From NCBI RefSeq assembly GCF_014652635.1, contig NZ_BMZE01000001.1, positions 1,290,977-1,354,976 on the forward strand: a stretch of 64,000 nt of DNA, given 5' to 3'. The notes under the pieces were generated by a model. It made no database searches. It was given only the letters and a program-made list of their open reading frames with translations, and was not told where the DNA came from. The position numbers and the translations under genes are program-made. Within the stretch, counting starts at the first letter, position 1, and every line of letters starts with the position of its first letter. The stretch comes from Devosia pacifica (GTDB taxonomy: Bacteria; Pseudomonadota; Alphaproteobacteria; Rhizobiales; Devosiaceae). This document shows positions 26,945 to 37,917 of this stretch, in pieces.

Positions 26945-28126
26945 CTATTGAATGGTCAATGTTTGGCTGGTCATTTTCTCGATGGCGTCCCAGTCGTAGC
27001 TGACCCCAAGCCCTGGTCCCTCCGGCACCGGGAAAGTGCCATCTGGGCGGACATCGTCCAGCGCGTCCGAATAGCCGCAGGCATAGACCGGGGCATTAAA
27101 GTTGCCGCGCGATGGCCCCACCATCGACAGCTCGTAAAAATTGGTGTTACGGATCGCCGCCATACAATGCCGATGCGCGGGGCCGGGAGCGTGTAGTTCC
27201 ACATCGAGCCCCAGCGCCTCGGCAAAATGGGCAATCTTCATGGTCCCGGTTATGCCCATGTCAAAATCCGGATCGGCGCGGACAAAATCAGTGCCGTCTG
27301 CCAGAACCAAGGTGGCCATTGATTCAAGCCCGCGAATATGCTCACCCAGAAGCAATGGCGTCTTGATAAGTTCGCGTAAACGGCGATGGGCATGGCCGGC
27401 GAGACCACCATCGCTGTAGGGATCCTCGTACCAGTAGAAGCCCGCTTCGTCGCAGGCGCGCCCCACCGCCAAGGCGTCGGCGAACGTTTTGAACGAACAT
27501 GCGCTGTCGTGCATCAGCGCCATGCGACCGCCGACGCTTTTACCCAGACCCAAAATGGCCTCGATATCACGCTGGATGCCGCCATCGGCCCAACCGTGCA
27601 TCTTGAAGGCGCGATAGCCAAGGGCATAGCATTCCTCGGCAAAATCCGAAAACGCCTCCGGCGTCGATAAGCCGCCGCCGTCTCCGCCGAACCAAGTCGA
27701 GGCATAGGCCTTGACCGATTTGCGCGCCCCGCCCAGCAGTTGACTTACCGACGCACCCGTCCGCTGACCGGCCAGATCCCACAAGGCGTTGTCGATCACT
27801 CCGGCTCCCATGCGGTCTTCCTTGCGCAAATTGCGGCGGATGACTTCGTAGGCGCGCTCGCGGGCAAAACAGTCCATGCCGATAATGGCCTTGGCGCAGG
27901 TTGCCGCCTGCGCCAGCGAATTAGCCTGACCTCCGACATACGCCCCCACCGCCCCATCCACGGTTTCGATCCGCACAGCAATGCGGACGCGATTGCCCTT
28001 GGCGCCCGGCATATCTACCCCGCCCGGCCCTACGCCCTCCATTGGATAGCTAAATAGGCGCAGCTCTACGCTTTTTACGGAACTCGCTTTGGATGCCGGA
28101 ATGTCTCTATCGGCGGTTTCCGCCAT
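26945..28126 (-). CDS. Enolase-superfamily protein, copy 2 of a tandem pair (cluster A)
   Basis: 393 residues from ATG 28126, with AGGGGA 8 nt upstream. An in-frame GTG one codon earlier is possible. It has the same motif set as copy 1: FKMHGW, ALMHDSACS, FYWYEDPYSDGG, LLGEHIRG and VELHAPGPAHRH. It is the first gene of the leftward cluster A operon. Copy 1 starts 9 nt after its stop. Its 5' region overlaps one of the candidate GntR sites, so the operon is probably controlled by the divergent regulator. Confidence 0.88.
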   Translation of the reverse strand: MAETADRDIPASKASSVKSVELRLFSYPMEGVGPGGVDMPGAKGNRVRIAVRIETVDGAVGAYVGGQANSLAQAATCAKAIIGMDCFARERAYEVIRRNLRKEDRMGAGVIDNALWDLAGQRTGASVSQLLGGARKSVKAYASTWFGGDGGGLSTPEAFSDFAEECYALGYRAFKMHGWADGGIQRDIEAILGLGKSVGGRMALMHDSACSFKTFADALAVGRACDEAGFYWYEDPYSDGGLAGHAHRRLRELIKTPLLLGEHIRGLESMATLVLADGTDFVRADPDFDMGITGTMKIAHFAEALGLDVELHAPGPAHRHCMAAIRNTNFYELSMVGPSRGNFNAPVYACGYSDALDDVRPDGTFPVPEGPGLGVSYDWDAIEKMTSQTLTIQ

Positions 28127-28140
28127 CACTGGTTCCCCTA

Positions 28141-28242
28141 TATCCTATACTATTCTATGACAATAATATAGGATTTACGGTTGACCGATGTCAAATCCTT
28201 TCTGCACGGGAGCGACATTCCAGGCGGAATACTATAGGATAG
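28141..28242. promoter_or_regulatory. Three candidate GntR operator sites in the cluster A divergent promoter
   Basis: The 8-mer TATAGGAT or its complement occurs three times: ATCCTATA at 28142-28149, TATAGGAT at 28167-28174 and TATAGGAT at 28233-28240. The last lies in the 11-bp near-palindrome CTATAGGATAG. The first two form an inverted repeat. All lie between the divergent enolase and GntR genes, where a FadR-type dimer would bind to control both. Confidence 0.55.
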
Positions 28243-28281
28243 CTGGAACACACTCGCTGCAAACGGCACTGAAGGTAGAAA

Positions 28282-28959
28282 ATGGCCAGAGCGGAAGACC
28301 TCAAGACCACCGCCATTAAGCGTCCGACCCGGCTGGGCGATGAGGTCTACAATTCAGTTTATGCGTGGCTGATGAGTCAGAAGATCCAGCCAGGCAGTCG
28401 GATTTCCATCGACAATCTTGCTCGAGAATTGGGTGTGTCGCACACTCCTGTGCGCGAAGCGCTATCTCGACTGGAAGCGCAGGGACTGATCGTCAAGACC
28501 CACTTGATCGGCTTTAGCGCCGCTCCCCAAATCGATCGCACCCGCTTTGATCAAATATACGAAATGCGGCTCTTGCTTGAGCCGTTCGCCACGCGCAAGG
28601 CCGCCGCCTTGATCGATCCTGGTCAACTGATCACCCTGCAGCGATTGGCGGCCGAGATGCGCGGCGAAGGGGGGCGTGAGGTCGCGAGCTATTCCGATTT
28701 TGCGCATCTGGACGGCGAGTTCCACGATATTATTGCCGCGGCATGCGGCAACGGAGTGCTACGCCAAAGCCTGGCGAGCCTTCATACGCATATTCATCTG
28801 TTCCGGTTATTTCCCCACACCGGGGCAACCACCAAGGCCAACGCCGAACACGCTGAAATAATTAACGCGCTTGAAGCCCGCGATGCCCGCGCCGCCGAGC
28901 GGGCCATGCGCAATCACGTCAAACGCTCCTACGCGCGCTTCAGCACCTACTTCCATTAG
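28282..28959 (+). CDS. GntR family regulator, FadR/FCD type (cluster A)
   Basis: 225 residues. The N-terminal winged helix (about residues 18-80) contains LARELGVSHTPVREALSRLE, and the C-terminal FCD domain has the helical His/Asp metal-ligand pattern (HLDGEFHDIIAAACGN, HTHIHLFRLF, NHVKRSYARF). It is divergent from the enolase/ABC operon, with about 155 bp between starts, and is its likely local repressor. It is strongly similar to the GntR of cluster B (shared VREALSRLEAQGL(I/V) and HLFRL blocks), which supports a common origin of the two clusters. Confidence 0.9.
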   Translation: MARAEDLKTTAIKRPTRLGDEVYNSVYAWLMSQKIQPGSRISIDNLARELGVSHTPVREALSRLEAQGLIVKTHLIGFSAAPQIDRTRFDQIYEMRLLLEPFATRKAAALIDPGQLITLQRLAAEMRGEGGREVASYSDFAHLDGEFHDIIAAACGNGVLRQSLASLHTHIHLFRLFPHTGATTKANAEHAEIINALEARDARAAERAMRNHVKRSYARFSTYFH

Positions 28960-29141
28960 CCGAACAACCACCCAAAAACTTCGTCGCCTCACTGGGGTTA
29001 TCCAACTTCCACATATTCGCAGTCTTGAGAAAATTCCGGCAGGAGTTGAGGGGCCCAGCGCATGTAAACCGGACACGAGGTCTTGCTGTGAGCACAAACC
29101 CAGCGGCGTCGCCCCCGCAGCGGTCATTGCGGCCACCAGCC

Positions 29142-29903
29142 TTATCCCTCTGGCCGGCAACCTCCTAAAGCATGGGTGAGCTCATCTGCAGTTTTGACAA
29201 GGAGCTCACCCAACCGGGGCACACGAGCAGGCGGAATTCGTATCGATAGCCCTGAAACAGAAATAGCACATAGGACTTCGCCCTGCGGACCATATACGGC
29301 CGCAGCAATGCAGCGGAGACCCCGCATAAACTCTTCATCGTCTACGGCATACCCGTCATTCGCCATATGTGCAGGTTTCCGATGTAATTGCGCTTGCTCA
29401 GCTTCGACCGCAAAGCGCGGATATGTTGACAAGATCGCCTTGCCCATCCCTGAGCGACCCATCGGAACCCGTCCGCCGATACGTGTAATAGCACGCATGA
29501 TCTCGCGGCTCTTAACCTGACTCAGAACTAAGACTTCGCCATCCTCAATGACACCAAGGTTGGCGGTCTCGTTGGTCAGATCACGCAGCCGTTTGAGGAA
29601 TGGCAGCGCAGGAGCGACGAAGCTACGCTGGCGCAAGAAGCTCGAGCCGACGGTGAAGGCCATTCGGCCTACGTGCCACAGATTGGTCGAGGGGTCGAAA
29701 TGAGCGAATTTTTGTCTCTCTAAGGTCGTCAAGAGCCTATGGACCGTGGATACAGAAAGATTGGTTTTCTGCGAAAGGTCGGTCAGACGGCACCCTTCCT
29801 CTTCCTCGCTCAGCGCTTGAAGGATTGCCATTGCGCGCTCTACCGACTGGACGGTACCAGCGCGTGGCGTCTTTGTTGGGATACGAGGAAGATCGTCTAC
29901 CAT
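29142..29903 (-). CDS. IclR family transcriptional regulator
   Basis: Annotated from ATG 29903 (253 residues). ATGs at 29933 and 30011 are also in frame and none has a clear SD, so the start is uncertain. An N-terminal winged HTH (QSVERAMAILQAL, then LSQKTNLSVSTVHRLLTTLE) precedes the IclR effector domain (IGGRVPMGRSGMGKAILS, IAAAVYGPQGEVLCAISVSG). It is divergent from malate synthase G, with start regions close together or overlapping. Control of glyoxylate use is a reasonable inference, because IclR proteins commonly regulate such genes. Confidence 0.9.
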   Translation of the reverse strand: MVDDLPRIPTKTPRAGTVQSVERAMAILQALSEEEEGCRLTDLSQKTNLSVSTVHRLLTTLERQKFAHFDPSTNLWHVGRMAFTVGSSFLRQRSFVAPALPFLKRLRDLTNETANLGVIEDGEVLVLSQVKSREIMRAITRIGGRVPMGRSGMGKAILSTYPRFAVEAEQAQLHRKPAHMANDGYAVDDEEFMRGLRCIAAAVYGPQGEVLCAISVSGLSIRIPPARVPRLGELLVKTADELTHALGGCRPEG

Positions 29904-30044
29904 GGTGGCCAATCTAGCACTTGGTCGCGACATATGAATGCGCGTCTTATATTTTTCCGCATCGTGAGAAATTCGATACGTTTGATCGCTTCCGCCTGAA
30001 TGCAAAGCCATACTGCGCTTGTTTCAACGGATGCGGAATTACAC

Positions 30045-32228
30045 ATGCCTGAATATGTCGACCGGCAGGCTCTTAAGGTCGCAGGCGAACTTGTCAACTT
30101 CATCGAGAACGAGGCGCTGCCTGGTACAGGCCTCGAGGCCGACCAGTTCTGGTCTGGCTGCGCTGCCTTAATGACAGATCTTGCCCCGCTCAATCGAGAA
30201 TTGCTGGCCGAGCGCGACGCCATGCAGGCAGCGATCGATTCATGGCACCGCCAGGAACGGAGCAAGCCGCACGACAGTACAGCCTACCGGCAGTTCCTCG
30301 AGTCGATCGGCTATCTCGTCCCTGAAGGTGAGCCGTTTGAAATCGACACGGATAATGTCGATCCCGAGATCGGCCTCATCGCAGCACCGCAGCTTGTGGT
30401 GCCGGTAATGAATGCCCGCTTCGCTCTCAACGCCGCGAACGCGCGTTGGGGAAGTCTCTACGACGCGCTTTACGGAAGCGACGTGATAGCGCCTAAGGCC
30501 GAAATCAAGGGCACCGGCTACGACGAAGCTCGCGGCAGCGCGGTCATCGCATGGTCGAGCGAGTTTCTGGATTCGGTTCTGCCGTTCGAACGGGGGCTAC
30601 ATGCCGATGTTACCGCCTATGCCGTTGAGTCAGGTGACAATGGGCACACGGTCTCCGCAATCCTCGCTGATGAAACGCCGGTCCGGCTGGCCAACCCCGA
30701 TCAGTTCCGTGGCTTTGTGGCAGACGGCGAGTGCTTCAGACTGCTATTTGCTCATAACGGGCTGCATTTTGAGTTGCATGTCGACCGCAATCATCCAGTT
30801 GGCAGGCAAAGCCCCTCTGGCCTCGCCGATGTTATACTCGAGGCGGCCGTTACCACGATCCAGGATTGCGAGGACTCTGTCGCCGCCGTTGATGCCGAAG
30901 ATAAGGTAAAGGTCTATCGCAACTGGCTAGGCCTGATGAAGGGCGATCTGGTCGACAGTTTCGAGAAGAACGGCCAGCAAACAAACCGCCGGCTTGCCGA
31001 AGATCGCACATATACTGGCAGCGGTGGTGACCCGTTGGTGCTGCCGGGGCGCAGTCTCATGCTCGTGCGCAATGTCGGGCATCTGATGACGACCGATGCG
31101 GTGCTGGATGCCGCTGGCGACGAGACGCCAGAGGGAATGCTGGACGGACTCGTAACTGTGCTCGCGGCGATGCACGATCTGCGTAAGATCGAGGGTATCC
31201 GAAACTCACGTAGCGGCAGCGTCTATATCGTCAAGCCGAAGATGCACGGCCCAAAGGAAGTGGCGTTCGCAAACACTCTGTTCGATCGCATCGAGGACGT
31301 ACTGGGCCTTGAGCGCCACACGATCAAGATGGGCGTCATGGACGAGGAGCGGCGCACCAGTGCCAATCTGAGGGAGTGCATCCGTGCCGCGCGCCATCGC
31401 CTGATCTTCATCAATACCGGCTTTCTCGACCGGACCGGCGACGAGATTCACACCAGCATGCAGGCTGGTCCCGTGGTGCCCAAGGGCGAGATCAAGGATG
31501 CGGCCTGGCTCGCGAGCTACGAAGACAACAATGTCGATCAGGGGCTGGCCAGCGGATTCGAGGGCCGTGCCCAGATCGGCAAGGGTATGTGGGCCAAACC
31601 CGACCGCATGAAGGAAATGCTGGCCGACAAGATCGGGCAGGCCCGCTCCGGCGCCAATACCGCATGGGTGCCCTCGCCCACCGCCGCCGTGCTGCATGCT
31701 ACGCATTATCATCAAGTCGACGTCGCCACGGTGCGTGCTGACTTGCGACAGCGCCCGCCGATCGCGCTAGACACGCTGCTGACGCCGCCTTTGCTGGGCG
31801 CCCGCAACCTGCCCGACGAAACGATCCGGCGCGAACTTGACAACAACTGTCAGTCCATTCTCGGCTATGTCGTGCGCTGGATCGACCAGGGCATCGGTTG
31901 CTCGAAGGTTCCCGACATCGACGATGTCTCGCTGATGGAAGATCGAGCCACCTTGCGCATCTCCGCCCAGCACATCGCCAACTGGCTCGAGCACGGGCTA
32001 CTTTCATCTGAAGAGATTGAAGAGGCGATGAGGCGCATGGCAGCAGTCGTCGACAAACAGAATGCCGGAGATCCAAGCTATCGGCCGATGGCTACGGACC
32101 CGGTGGCCAGCATCTCCTTCCAGACCGCCCTTGAATTGGTGCTCGAGGGGGCACACCAACCCAACGGCTATACCGAGCCTGTTCTTCATCGCCGCCGGCG
32201 TGAAGCCAAGGCCGCTCACAAGCAGTAG
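30045..32228 (+). CDS. glcB: Malate synthase G
   Basis: The start is placed at ATG 30045 ([17 protein letters not shown]), which gives 727 residues and matches the usual N-terminus and length of GlcB. An in-frame ATG at 30000 would add 15 residues. Conserved blocks include NEALPGTG near the N-terminus, [22 protein letters not shown], the long barrel segments around [28 protein letters not shown] and [20 protein letters not shown]. It condenses glyoxylate with acetyl-CoA to malate in the cytoplasm. It starts a three-gene operon with glcG and a malic enzyme, so malate made here can go straight to pyruvate. Confidence 0.97.
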   Translation: MPEYVDRQALKVAGELVNFIENEALPGTGLEADQFWSGCAALMTDLAPLNRELLAERDAMQAAIDSWHRQERSKPHDSTAYRQFLESIGYLVPEGEPFEIDTDNVDPEIGLIAAPQLVVPVMNARFALNAANARWGSLYDALYGSDVIAPKAEIKGTGYDEARGSAVIAWSSEFLDSVLPFERGLHADVTAYAVESGDNGHTVSAILADETPVRLANPDQFRGFVADGECFRLLFAHNGLHFELHVDRNHPVGRQSPSGLADVILEAAVTTIQDCEDSVAAVDAEDKVKVYRNWLGLMKGDLVDSFEKNGQQTNRRLAEDRTYTGSGGDPLVLPGRSLMLVRNVGHLMTTDAVLDAAGDETPEGMLDGLVTVLAAMHDLRKIEGIRNSRSGSVYIVKPKMHGPKEVAFANTLFDRIEDVLGLERHTIKMGVMDEERRTSANLRECIRAARHRLIFINTGFLDRTGDEIHTSMQAGPVVPKGEIKDAAWLASYEDNNVDQGLASGFEGRAQIGKGMWAKPDRMKEMLADKIGQARSGANTAWVPSPTAAVLHATHYHQVDVATVRADLRQRPPIALDTLLTPPLLGARNLPDETIRRELDNNCQSILGYVVRWIDQGIGCSKVPDIDDVSLMEDRATLRISAQHIANWLEHGLLSSEEIEEAMRRMAAVVDKQNAGDPSYRPMATDPVASISFQTALELVLEGAHQPNGYTEPVLHRRRREAKAAHKQ

Positions 32229-32240
32229 GAAATCCGGAAT

Positions 32241-32669
32241 ATGCAGCAAATAACGCGTCTCGACCTTGCCGATGCAAAAATCCTGCTCGACGGGGCCCGT
32301 GCAAAGGCGGACGAGATCGGTGTACCCATGTGCATCGCCATCGTTGATGAAAGCGGCAATCTGATCGCTTTCGAACGTATGAATGGCGGCAAGGTGACGA
32401 GCACCACCATCGCCATCGATAAGGCCTACACTGCCGCCGGCGCCAAGCGGGCGACGCACGAGTACGGCGAAGTAAGCCAACCTGGAAAGCCCGCCTATGG
32501 CATCAACAGCGCCATTGGCGGGCGGCTTATGGTCGTGGGAGGCGGACTGCCTGTCATTGCCGATGAAGCGGTGGTGGGTGGCATCGGCGTTAGCTCCGGA
32601 ACACCAGCGCAGGACCGCGAGGTTGCGCAGGCTGGCATCGACCACTTCGTGGCAGAAACGCGCGGATGA
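32241..32669 (+). CDS. glcG: GlcG/HbpS family protein
   Basis: 142 residues covering the whole GlcG/HbpS (DUF336) domain, with typical features MCIAIVDESGNLIAFERMNG, AIDKAYTA and GGGLPVIADEAVVGGIGVSS. It follows malate synthase by 12 nt. Members are found in glycolate/glyoxylate operons with glcB, as here. A biochemical role is not settled; some homologues bind haem or cobalamin. Confidence 0.92.
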   Translation: MQQITRLDLADAKILLDGARAKADEIGVPMCIAIVDESGNLIAFERMNGGKVTSTTIAIDKAYTAAGAKRATHEYGEVSQPGKPAYGINSAIGGRLMVVGGGLPVIADEAVVGGIGVSSGTPAQDREVAQAGIDHFVAETRG

Positions 32670-32699
32670 CCACCCGCTTCATTTCAACTGGGGGATTTC

Positions 32700-34979
32700 A
32701 TGACTGACGACAAGCCTGCGAGCCTGCGCGATGCGGCACTGCAATTTCATGAATCTCCGAGGCCCGGCAAGCTTGAAATCACGCCGACCAAGCCGCTGGC
32801 CAATACGCGAGACCTGGCGCTGGCCTATTCGCCCGGCGTCGCCGCGCCGTGCGAGGAGATCTCCGCCGATCCGGTGAAGGTGTTCCAGTATACAGCCAAG
32901 GGCAATCTTGTGGCCGTTGTCTCGAACGGCACGGCGGTGCTGGGTCTTGGCAATATCGGGGCCCTAGCCTCGAAGCCGGTGATGGAAGGTAAGGCGGTTC
33001 TGTTCAAGAAGTTCGCCGGCATCGATGGCATCGACATCGAGGTGAAGGAGACCGACCCGAAAAAATTCGTCGAGATCGTTGCGCCGCTCGAGCCGAGCTT
33101 TGGCGGCATCAACCTCGAGGACATCAAAGCGCCCGACTGCTTCGAGATCGAGGAGCAGTTGCGCGAGCGCATGAACATTCCGGTGTTCCACGACGACCAG
33201 CACGGCACGGCGATCATTGTCGCGGCGGCGGTGATCAACGCCATGCGGCTGGTGGGCAAGGATATCGCCAAGGCAAAAATCTGCACCTCCGGGGCCGGTG
33301 CCGCAGCGATCGCCTGCATGAACATGCTGATCGCGGTGGGCGCCAAACGCGAGAACATCTGGATTGCCGATTCCAAAGGCCTAGTGACGACGAAGCGCGG
33401 CAATGCCGTCGATCGCTGGCGCGGCGCCTTCGCGCAGGACACCGACAAGACCGAACTGGCCGAAGTCATGCCCGGCGCCGATATCTATGTCGGGCTGTCC
33501 GCGGCCGGCGCGCTCAAGCCCGAGATGATGAAGGAGATGGCGGACCATCCGCTGATCCTGGCGCTGTCCAACCCGACACCCGAGATCATGCCGGAACTGG
33601 CGAGAGAGACGCGCCCCGATGCGTTGGTCTGTACCGGGCGCTCGGACTATCCCAATCAGGTCAACAATGTCCTGTGTTTCCCGTTCCTGTTTCGCGGCGC
33701 GCTCGATTGCGGCGCGACCGTCGTCAACGAGGACATGAAGGCGGCGGCGGCCCACGCCATTGCACAACTGGCGCACGAGCCGGCACTCGAGGCCACGAGC
33801 CACGGTGCGCCGGCGATCTTCGGGCGCGATTATCTGATCCCCAACCCGTTCGACCAGCGCCTGATCCTCAAGATCGCGCCGGCCGTCGCCAGGGCGGCGA
33901 TGGACACGGGGGTTGCGATACGCCCAATCGGCGATCTTGATGCCTACCGTGACAAGCTACGCCGGTTCGTGTTCCGCTCCGGCATGGCGATGGAGCCGCT
34001 GGTCGAGCGGGCCAAGGGCCAGGCTAAGCGCATCGCCTTTGCCGATGGCGAGGAGGAGCGTGTGCTGCGGGCCACCCAGGTGCTGCTGGAAGACGATATC
34101 GCCCGCCCGATCCTGATTGGGCGCCCCTCGGTGATCGAAAGCCGCATCGAACGCTTCGGGCTGACCCTGCGCCCCGGCGTCGATTTCGAGGTGATCAATC
34201 CCGAGGACGATCCACGCTATCGCGACTATGTGGCGCTGTTCCATTCGCTGGTCGGACGGCAGGGCGTGACCCCCGATACAGCCCGCACCATCGTGCGCAC
34301 CAACACCACGGTGATCGGCGCCCTCGCCGTGAAGCGCGGCGAGGCCGACGCGCTGATCTGCGGGCTGCAGGGCCGGTTCATCAAGCACGCCCGCGACATC
34401 CAGTCGGTGCTCGGGCTCGCCGATGACACCGCGCAACTCTCCAGCCTGTCGATGCTGATCATGAGCCGCGGCGTCTTCTTTCTCGCCGACACCTATGTGA
34501 ACATCGCCCCGAGCGCGGACGAGCTGGTGCGGATCACGCTCCAGGCACGCGACCACCTCAAGCGCTTCAATGTCGAGGCCAAGGCGGCGCTGCTGAGCTA
34601 CTCGAACTTTGGCTCACGCGCGGGGGCGACGAGCGAAAAGATGCGCGTGGTCTACGAAACGCTCAAGCGTGTGGCGCCGGATCTGGTGGTCGATGGCGAG
34701 ATGCAGGGCGACCTCGCGATCAACGAGGATCTGCGCTCGAGCTACATCCCCGATACTGTACTGAGCGGGGAAGCCAACCTGTTGATATTTCCCAACCTTG
34801 AATCCGCCAACCTGTCGCTGACGCTTCTGAAGGAGCTCAACAACGCCCTGCCCGTCGGCCCGATCCTGATGGGCACCCGCCAGCCGGCGCATATTCTTGC
34901 CCCCTCGGTCACCAGCCGCGGCATCGTCAACATGTCCGCTATCGCCGCAAACGAAGCCATAGCAAACGGCAGGGGGTAG
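32700..34979 (+). CDS. maeB: NADP-dependent malic enzyme fused to phosphotransacetylase domain
   Basis: 759 residues, the usual size of the proteobacterial hybrid malic enzyme. Residues 1-160 are the malic enzyme N-terminal domain ([30 protein letters not shown]). About 160-425 is the NAD(P)-binding domain ([28 protein letters not shown]). About 430-755 is a PTA/PTB domain ([39 protein letters not shown]) that usually acts in acetyl-CoA-type regulation rather than catalysis. It decarboxylates malate to pyruvate and gives NADPH. Its place behind glcB and glcG suggests glyoxylate to malate to pyruvate flux. Confidence 0.96.
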   Translation: MTDDKPASLRDAALQFHESPRPGKLEITPTKPLANTRDLALAYSPGVAAPCEEISADPVKVFQYTAKGNLVAVVSNGTAVLGLGNIGALASKPVMEGKAVLFKKFAGIDGIDIEVKETDPKKFVEIVAPLEPSFGGINLEDIKAPDCFEIEEQLRERMNIPVFHDDQHGTAIIVAAAVINAMRLVGKDIAKAKICTSGAGAAAIACMNMLIAVGAKRENIWIADSKGLVTTKRGNAVDRWRGAFAQDTDKTELAEVMPGADIYVGLSAAGALKPEMMKEMADHPLILALSNPTPEIMPELARETRPDALVCTGRSDYPNQVNNVLCFPFLFRGALDCGATVVNEDMKAAAAHAIAQLAHEPALEATSHGAPAIFGRDYLIPNPFDQRLILKIAPAVARAAMDTGVAIRPIGDLDAYRDKLRRFVFRSGMAMEPLVERAKGQAKRIAFADGEEERVLRATQVLLEDDIARPILIGRPSVIESRIERFGLTLRPGVDFEVINPEDDPRYRDYVALFHSLVGRQGVTPDTARTIVRTNTTVIGALAVKRGEADALICGLQGRFIKHARDIQSVLGLADDTAQLSSLSMLIMSRGVFFLADTYVNIAPSADELVRITLQARDHLKRFNVEAKAALLSYSNFGSRAGATSEKMRVVYETLKRVAPDLVVDGEMQGDLAINEDLRSSYIPDTVLSGEANLLIFPNLESANLSLTLLKELNNALPVGPILMGTRQPAHILAPSVTSRGIVNMSAIAANEAIANGRG

Positions 34980-35045
34980 TTGAATACAGCGTCAGACGGG
35001 TTGCGCCTAGCGCTTCGGCATTCTGGGCCCAGGCGAGGCGGCACC

Positions 35046-36062
35046 CTATGAAGCGTAGGCGGGAGCGCTAACCGGTAACTTTATGGGGTTGGGCTCGGCG
35101 AAATGGCACGCCGCAGTCTGTCCCGGCGCAACCTCTCGCAGTTCGGGACGGACTTGGCGACACTGTTCCTGCGCCAGCGGGCAACGGGTATGAAAACTAC
35201 AGCCCGGAGGGACGTTTGAAGGGCTGGGCACGTCGCCCGATAGAATGATACGCTTGGTGCGCTTTTTCACATCCGGCTCTGGCGCCGCAGAGAGCAGTGC
35301 CTGGGTGTAGGGGTGCTGGGGCGCGGTATAGATCGACCGCTTCGGCCCGATCTCGACGATGCGACCGAGATACATCACCATCACACGGTCCGCTATGTGG
35401 CGCACCACGGCAAGATCGTGGGCAATGAAGAAGTAGGAAAAGCCCTTCGCCTCCTGCAGATCCTGCAGCAGATTGACGATCTGTGCCTGCACCGATACAT
35501 CGAGGGCCGAAACCGGTTCGTCAGCGACGATAAAATCTGGGTTGAGCGCAATCGCCCGTGCAATGCCAATGCGCTGGCGTTGCCCACCCGAGAACTGGCG
35601 GGGGTGACGGTCCATCAGGGTGGGCGGCAGGCCCACCTGTTCAAGCAGTTCGGCCACGCGCTCGCGCCGCTCCTGGCGCGTCTTGACGATACCGAAGACC
35701 TCCAGCGGCTCGGCGATGATCTCGGCGACCGTGCGACGCGGACTTAGCGACCCGTAGGGGTCTTGAAACACCATCTGCATCTGCCGGCGGGCTGCCCGCA
35801 GCTCGGCTGCGGACATCTGCGTAACGTCTACCCCGCCGATATGGACTTGGCCTTCAGTTGGCTCGATCAGGCGAAGCAGCAGACGCCCGAGCGTAGATTT
35901 TCCGCAGCCGGATTCGCCGACCACTGCCAAGGTCTCGCCTGTCGTTACTGAGAAGCTGACGCCGTTCACTGCCCGAACCGGCTGCTTTCGGGCGCCGATA
36001 TGAAAACCGCCCTCAGAGCCGAAGGCTTTGACGAGGTTGTCTGCGCGCAGAAGTTCGGTCAT
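35046..36062 (-). CDS. Dpp/Opp-type ABC transporter ATPase, DppF-like, cluster B
   Basis: 338 residues. Walker [11 protein letters not shown], signature [14 protein letters not shown], Walker [13 protein letters not shown], and the C-terminal [14 protein letters not shown] cluster. It overlaps the DppD-like gene by 4 nt and ends 66 nt from the convergent maeB gene. It is the last gene of the cluster B operon. Confidence 0.94.
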   Translation of the reverse strand: MTELLRADNLVKAFGSEGGFHIGARKQPVRAVNGVSFSVTTGETLAVVGESGCGKSTLGRLLLRLIEPTEGQVHIGGVDVTQMSAAELRAARRQMQMVFQDPYGSLSPRRTVAEIIAEPLEVFGIVKTRQERRERVAELLEQVGLPPTLMDRHPRQFSGGQRQRIGIARAIALNPDFIVADEPVSALDVSVQAQIVNLLQDLQEAKGFSYFFIAHDLAVVRHIADRVMVMYLGRIVEIGPKRSIYTAPQHPYTQALLSAAPEPDVKKRTKRIILSGDVPSPSNVPPGCSFHTRCPLAQEQCRQVRPELREVAPGQTAACHFAEPNPIKLPVSAPAYAS

Positions 36063-37039
36063 TGCTCAGCCTCTCCGGTGACCCAGCAGGCGGCCTTGTG
36101 CTGCTTGGAAAATTCAAACATGGGCGGCATCTCGGCGGCGCACTTGTCGACCCGGAGATCGCAACGGGCATAGAACGGGCATCCCTTCTTGACCGAGCCG
36201 GCCATCGGTACTGTACCGGCAATCTGGTAGAGGCGCTTGCGGTCGTCGTCGAGGCGGGGGATCGATTGCAGCAGTCCGCGCGTATAGGGGTGTTCCGGCT
36301 TCGAGAAGATCGACTCTACGCTTCCTTCTTCAACAATTCTGCCGGAATACATCACCACCACGCGTTCACACAGGTCGGCAATGACGCCGAGATCATGCGA
36401 GATGAGCAGGATCGCAGTGTTGACCGACGCGCGGATCGATTTCATCAGTTCGAGAACTTGCGCCTGGATAGTCACGTCGAGTGCCGTCGTCGGTTCGTCG
36501 GCGATCAATAGCTTGGGATTGCAGGCAACGGCCATGGCGATCATGACGCGCTGGCGCATGCCGCCGGAAAATTCATGCGGAAAAGCGCCGAGGCGGGCAG
36601 CCGGATCCGGCATGCCGACAAGCGAGAGCACCTCAATCACCCGTTGCCACCGGGCGTCGCGATCGAGGTCCTGATGCAGCATCAACGCCTCGGCGATCTG
36701 GTCACCGATTGTCATCACCGGATTGAGCGAACTCATCGGCTCCTGGAAGATCATGGCGATGTCGCGGCCACGGATTTCGGGCATGCGATTGGCAGGCAGC
36801 TTGAGCAGATCCTGCCCCTCGAATTCGATGCTGCCTGAAACGATGCGCCCTGGCGGATCGGGAATGAGACGCAAGATTGAAAGCGAGGTGATCGACTTGC
36901 CCGAACCCGATTCGCCAACTAGGCCAACGGCTTCGCCGGCACCGATTGAAAAGCTGACGGAATCCACCACCCGAATTGCGTTGGCCTTCGGACCGAATTC
37001 GACCGAGACGTCGGAAATTTTGAGGAGCGGCCGGGTCAT
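36059..37039 (-). CDS. Dpp/Opp-type ABC transporter ATPase, DppD-like, cluster B
   Basis: 326 residues from ATG 37039. Longer readings extend only into the permease gene antisense. The ATG overlaps the upstream TGA as ATGA. Walker [11 protein letters not shown], signature [14 protein letters not shown], Walker [13 protein letters not shown], and C-terminal cysteine motif [14 protein letters not shown]. It pairs with the DppF-like protein to power the cluster B importer. Confidence 0.94.
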   Translation of the reverse strand: MTRPLLKISDVSVEFGPKANAIRVVDSVSFSIGAGEAVGLVGESGSGKSITSLSILRLIPDPPGRIVSGSIEFEGQDLLKLPANRMPEIRGRDIAMIFQEPMSSLNPVMTIGDQIAEALMLHQDLDRDARWQRVIEVLSLVGMPDPAARLGAFPHEFSGGMRQRVMIAMAVACNPKLLIADEPTTALDVTIQAQVLELMKSIRASVNTAILLISHDLGVIADLCERVVVMYSGRIVEEGSVESIFSKPEHPYTRGLLQSIPRLDDDRKRLYQIAGTVPMAGSVKKGCPFYARCDLRVDKCAAEMPPMFEFSKQHKAACWVTGEAEQ

Positions 37040-37917
37040 TGGCCGATTTCCGGATCGAGTAGATCGCGAACGGCATCGCCGATCATGTTGAAGCTGAGGA
37101 CCACCAGCGTGATCGCGAACCCGGCCCCGATGATCGGCCAAGGCGACCCAAAGATGTTGTTGAGCCCATCACGGATGATATTGCCCCAGCTCGGATAGGG
37201 AGGTCGCGTGCCGAGACCCAGAAAGCTCAGCGCGGCTTCGAGCCGGATGGCTGATGCAACCCATAGGGTCATTAGGACGACCACCGGTGCAGCGATGTTG
37301 GGCACGACGTGGCGCAGGATGATCAGCGGGGTGCGCAGCCCCACGGCAACCGAGGCTTCGACGTAGGGCTCCTGCTTCACGGCCAGGGTCGAGGCGCGCG
37401 CCACACGGGCGAAGCCGGGAACGAACGCGATGCTGAGAACGGCCAGAATGTTCCAGAAGCCACCGCCGAGTGCCGCCGAAATGATGATCGCGAGCAGCAG
37501 GTCGGGAAATGCCAGTAGCAGATCGATCATGCGCGTCACCAGGCGATCAAAAATGCCGCCGAAATACCCCGCAACGACCCCCAGCGTCGTGCCGACAAGC
37601 GCAGCGATGATTGGAGCGGTGATCCCGAAGATCATCGAGTTGCGCGACCCGTAGATCAATCGCGACAGCACGTCGCGGCCGAACTGGTCGGTACCCAACC
37701 AGTGCTCGGCGCTAGGATAAGCATTAATTACAAGATAGCTTTGCGCCAGCGGATCGTAGGGAGCAAGCAGCGGCGCAAACAGCGCTATGGCAATGAAGGT
37801 AAGAATAACCACCGCGGCAAAGATCATCGACGGGCGGCCGATAAACGTTGCTGTCACGTTTTCGAGCAGAGTTCGCGTCGGACGGACGGCTTCGACCGGT
37901 TGATCGAGACTGGTCAT
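37036..37917 (-). CDS. Dpp/Opp-type ABC permease, DppC-like, cluster B
   Basis: 293 residues with about six membrane spans, the DppC N-terminal block YDPLAQSYLVINAYPSAEHW, LGTDQFGRDVLSRL, and the loop AVGLRTPLIILRHVVPN. It overlaps both neighbouring genes by 4 nt. Its counterpart in cluster A is recognisably related but shorter at the N-terminus. Confidence 0.94.
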   Translation of the reverse strand: MTSLDQPVEAVRPTRTLLENVTATFIGRPSMIFAAVVILTFIAIALFAPLLAPYDPLAQSYLVINAYPSAEHWLGTDQFGRDVLSRLIYGSRNSMIFGITAPIIAALVGTTLGVVAGYFGGIFDRLVTRMIDLLLAFPDLLLAIIISAALGGGFWNILAVLSIAFVPGFARVARASTLAVKQEPYVEASVAVGLRTPLIILRHVVPNIAAPVVVLMTLWVASAIRLEAALSFLGLGTRPPYPSWGNIIRDGLNNIFGSPWPIIGAGFAITLVVLSFNMIGDAVRDLLDPEIGQ

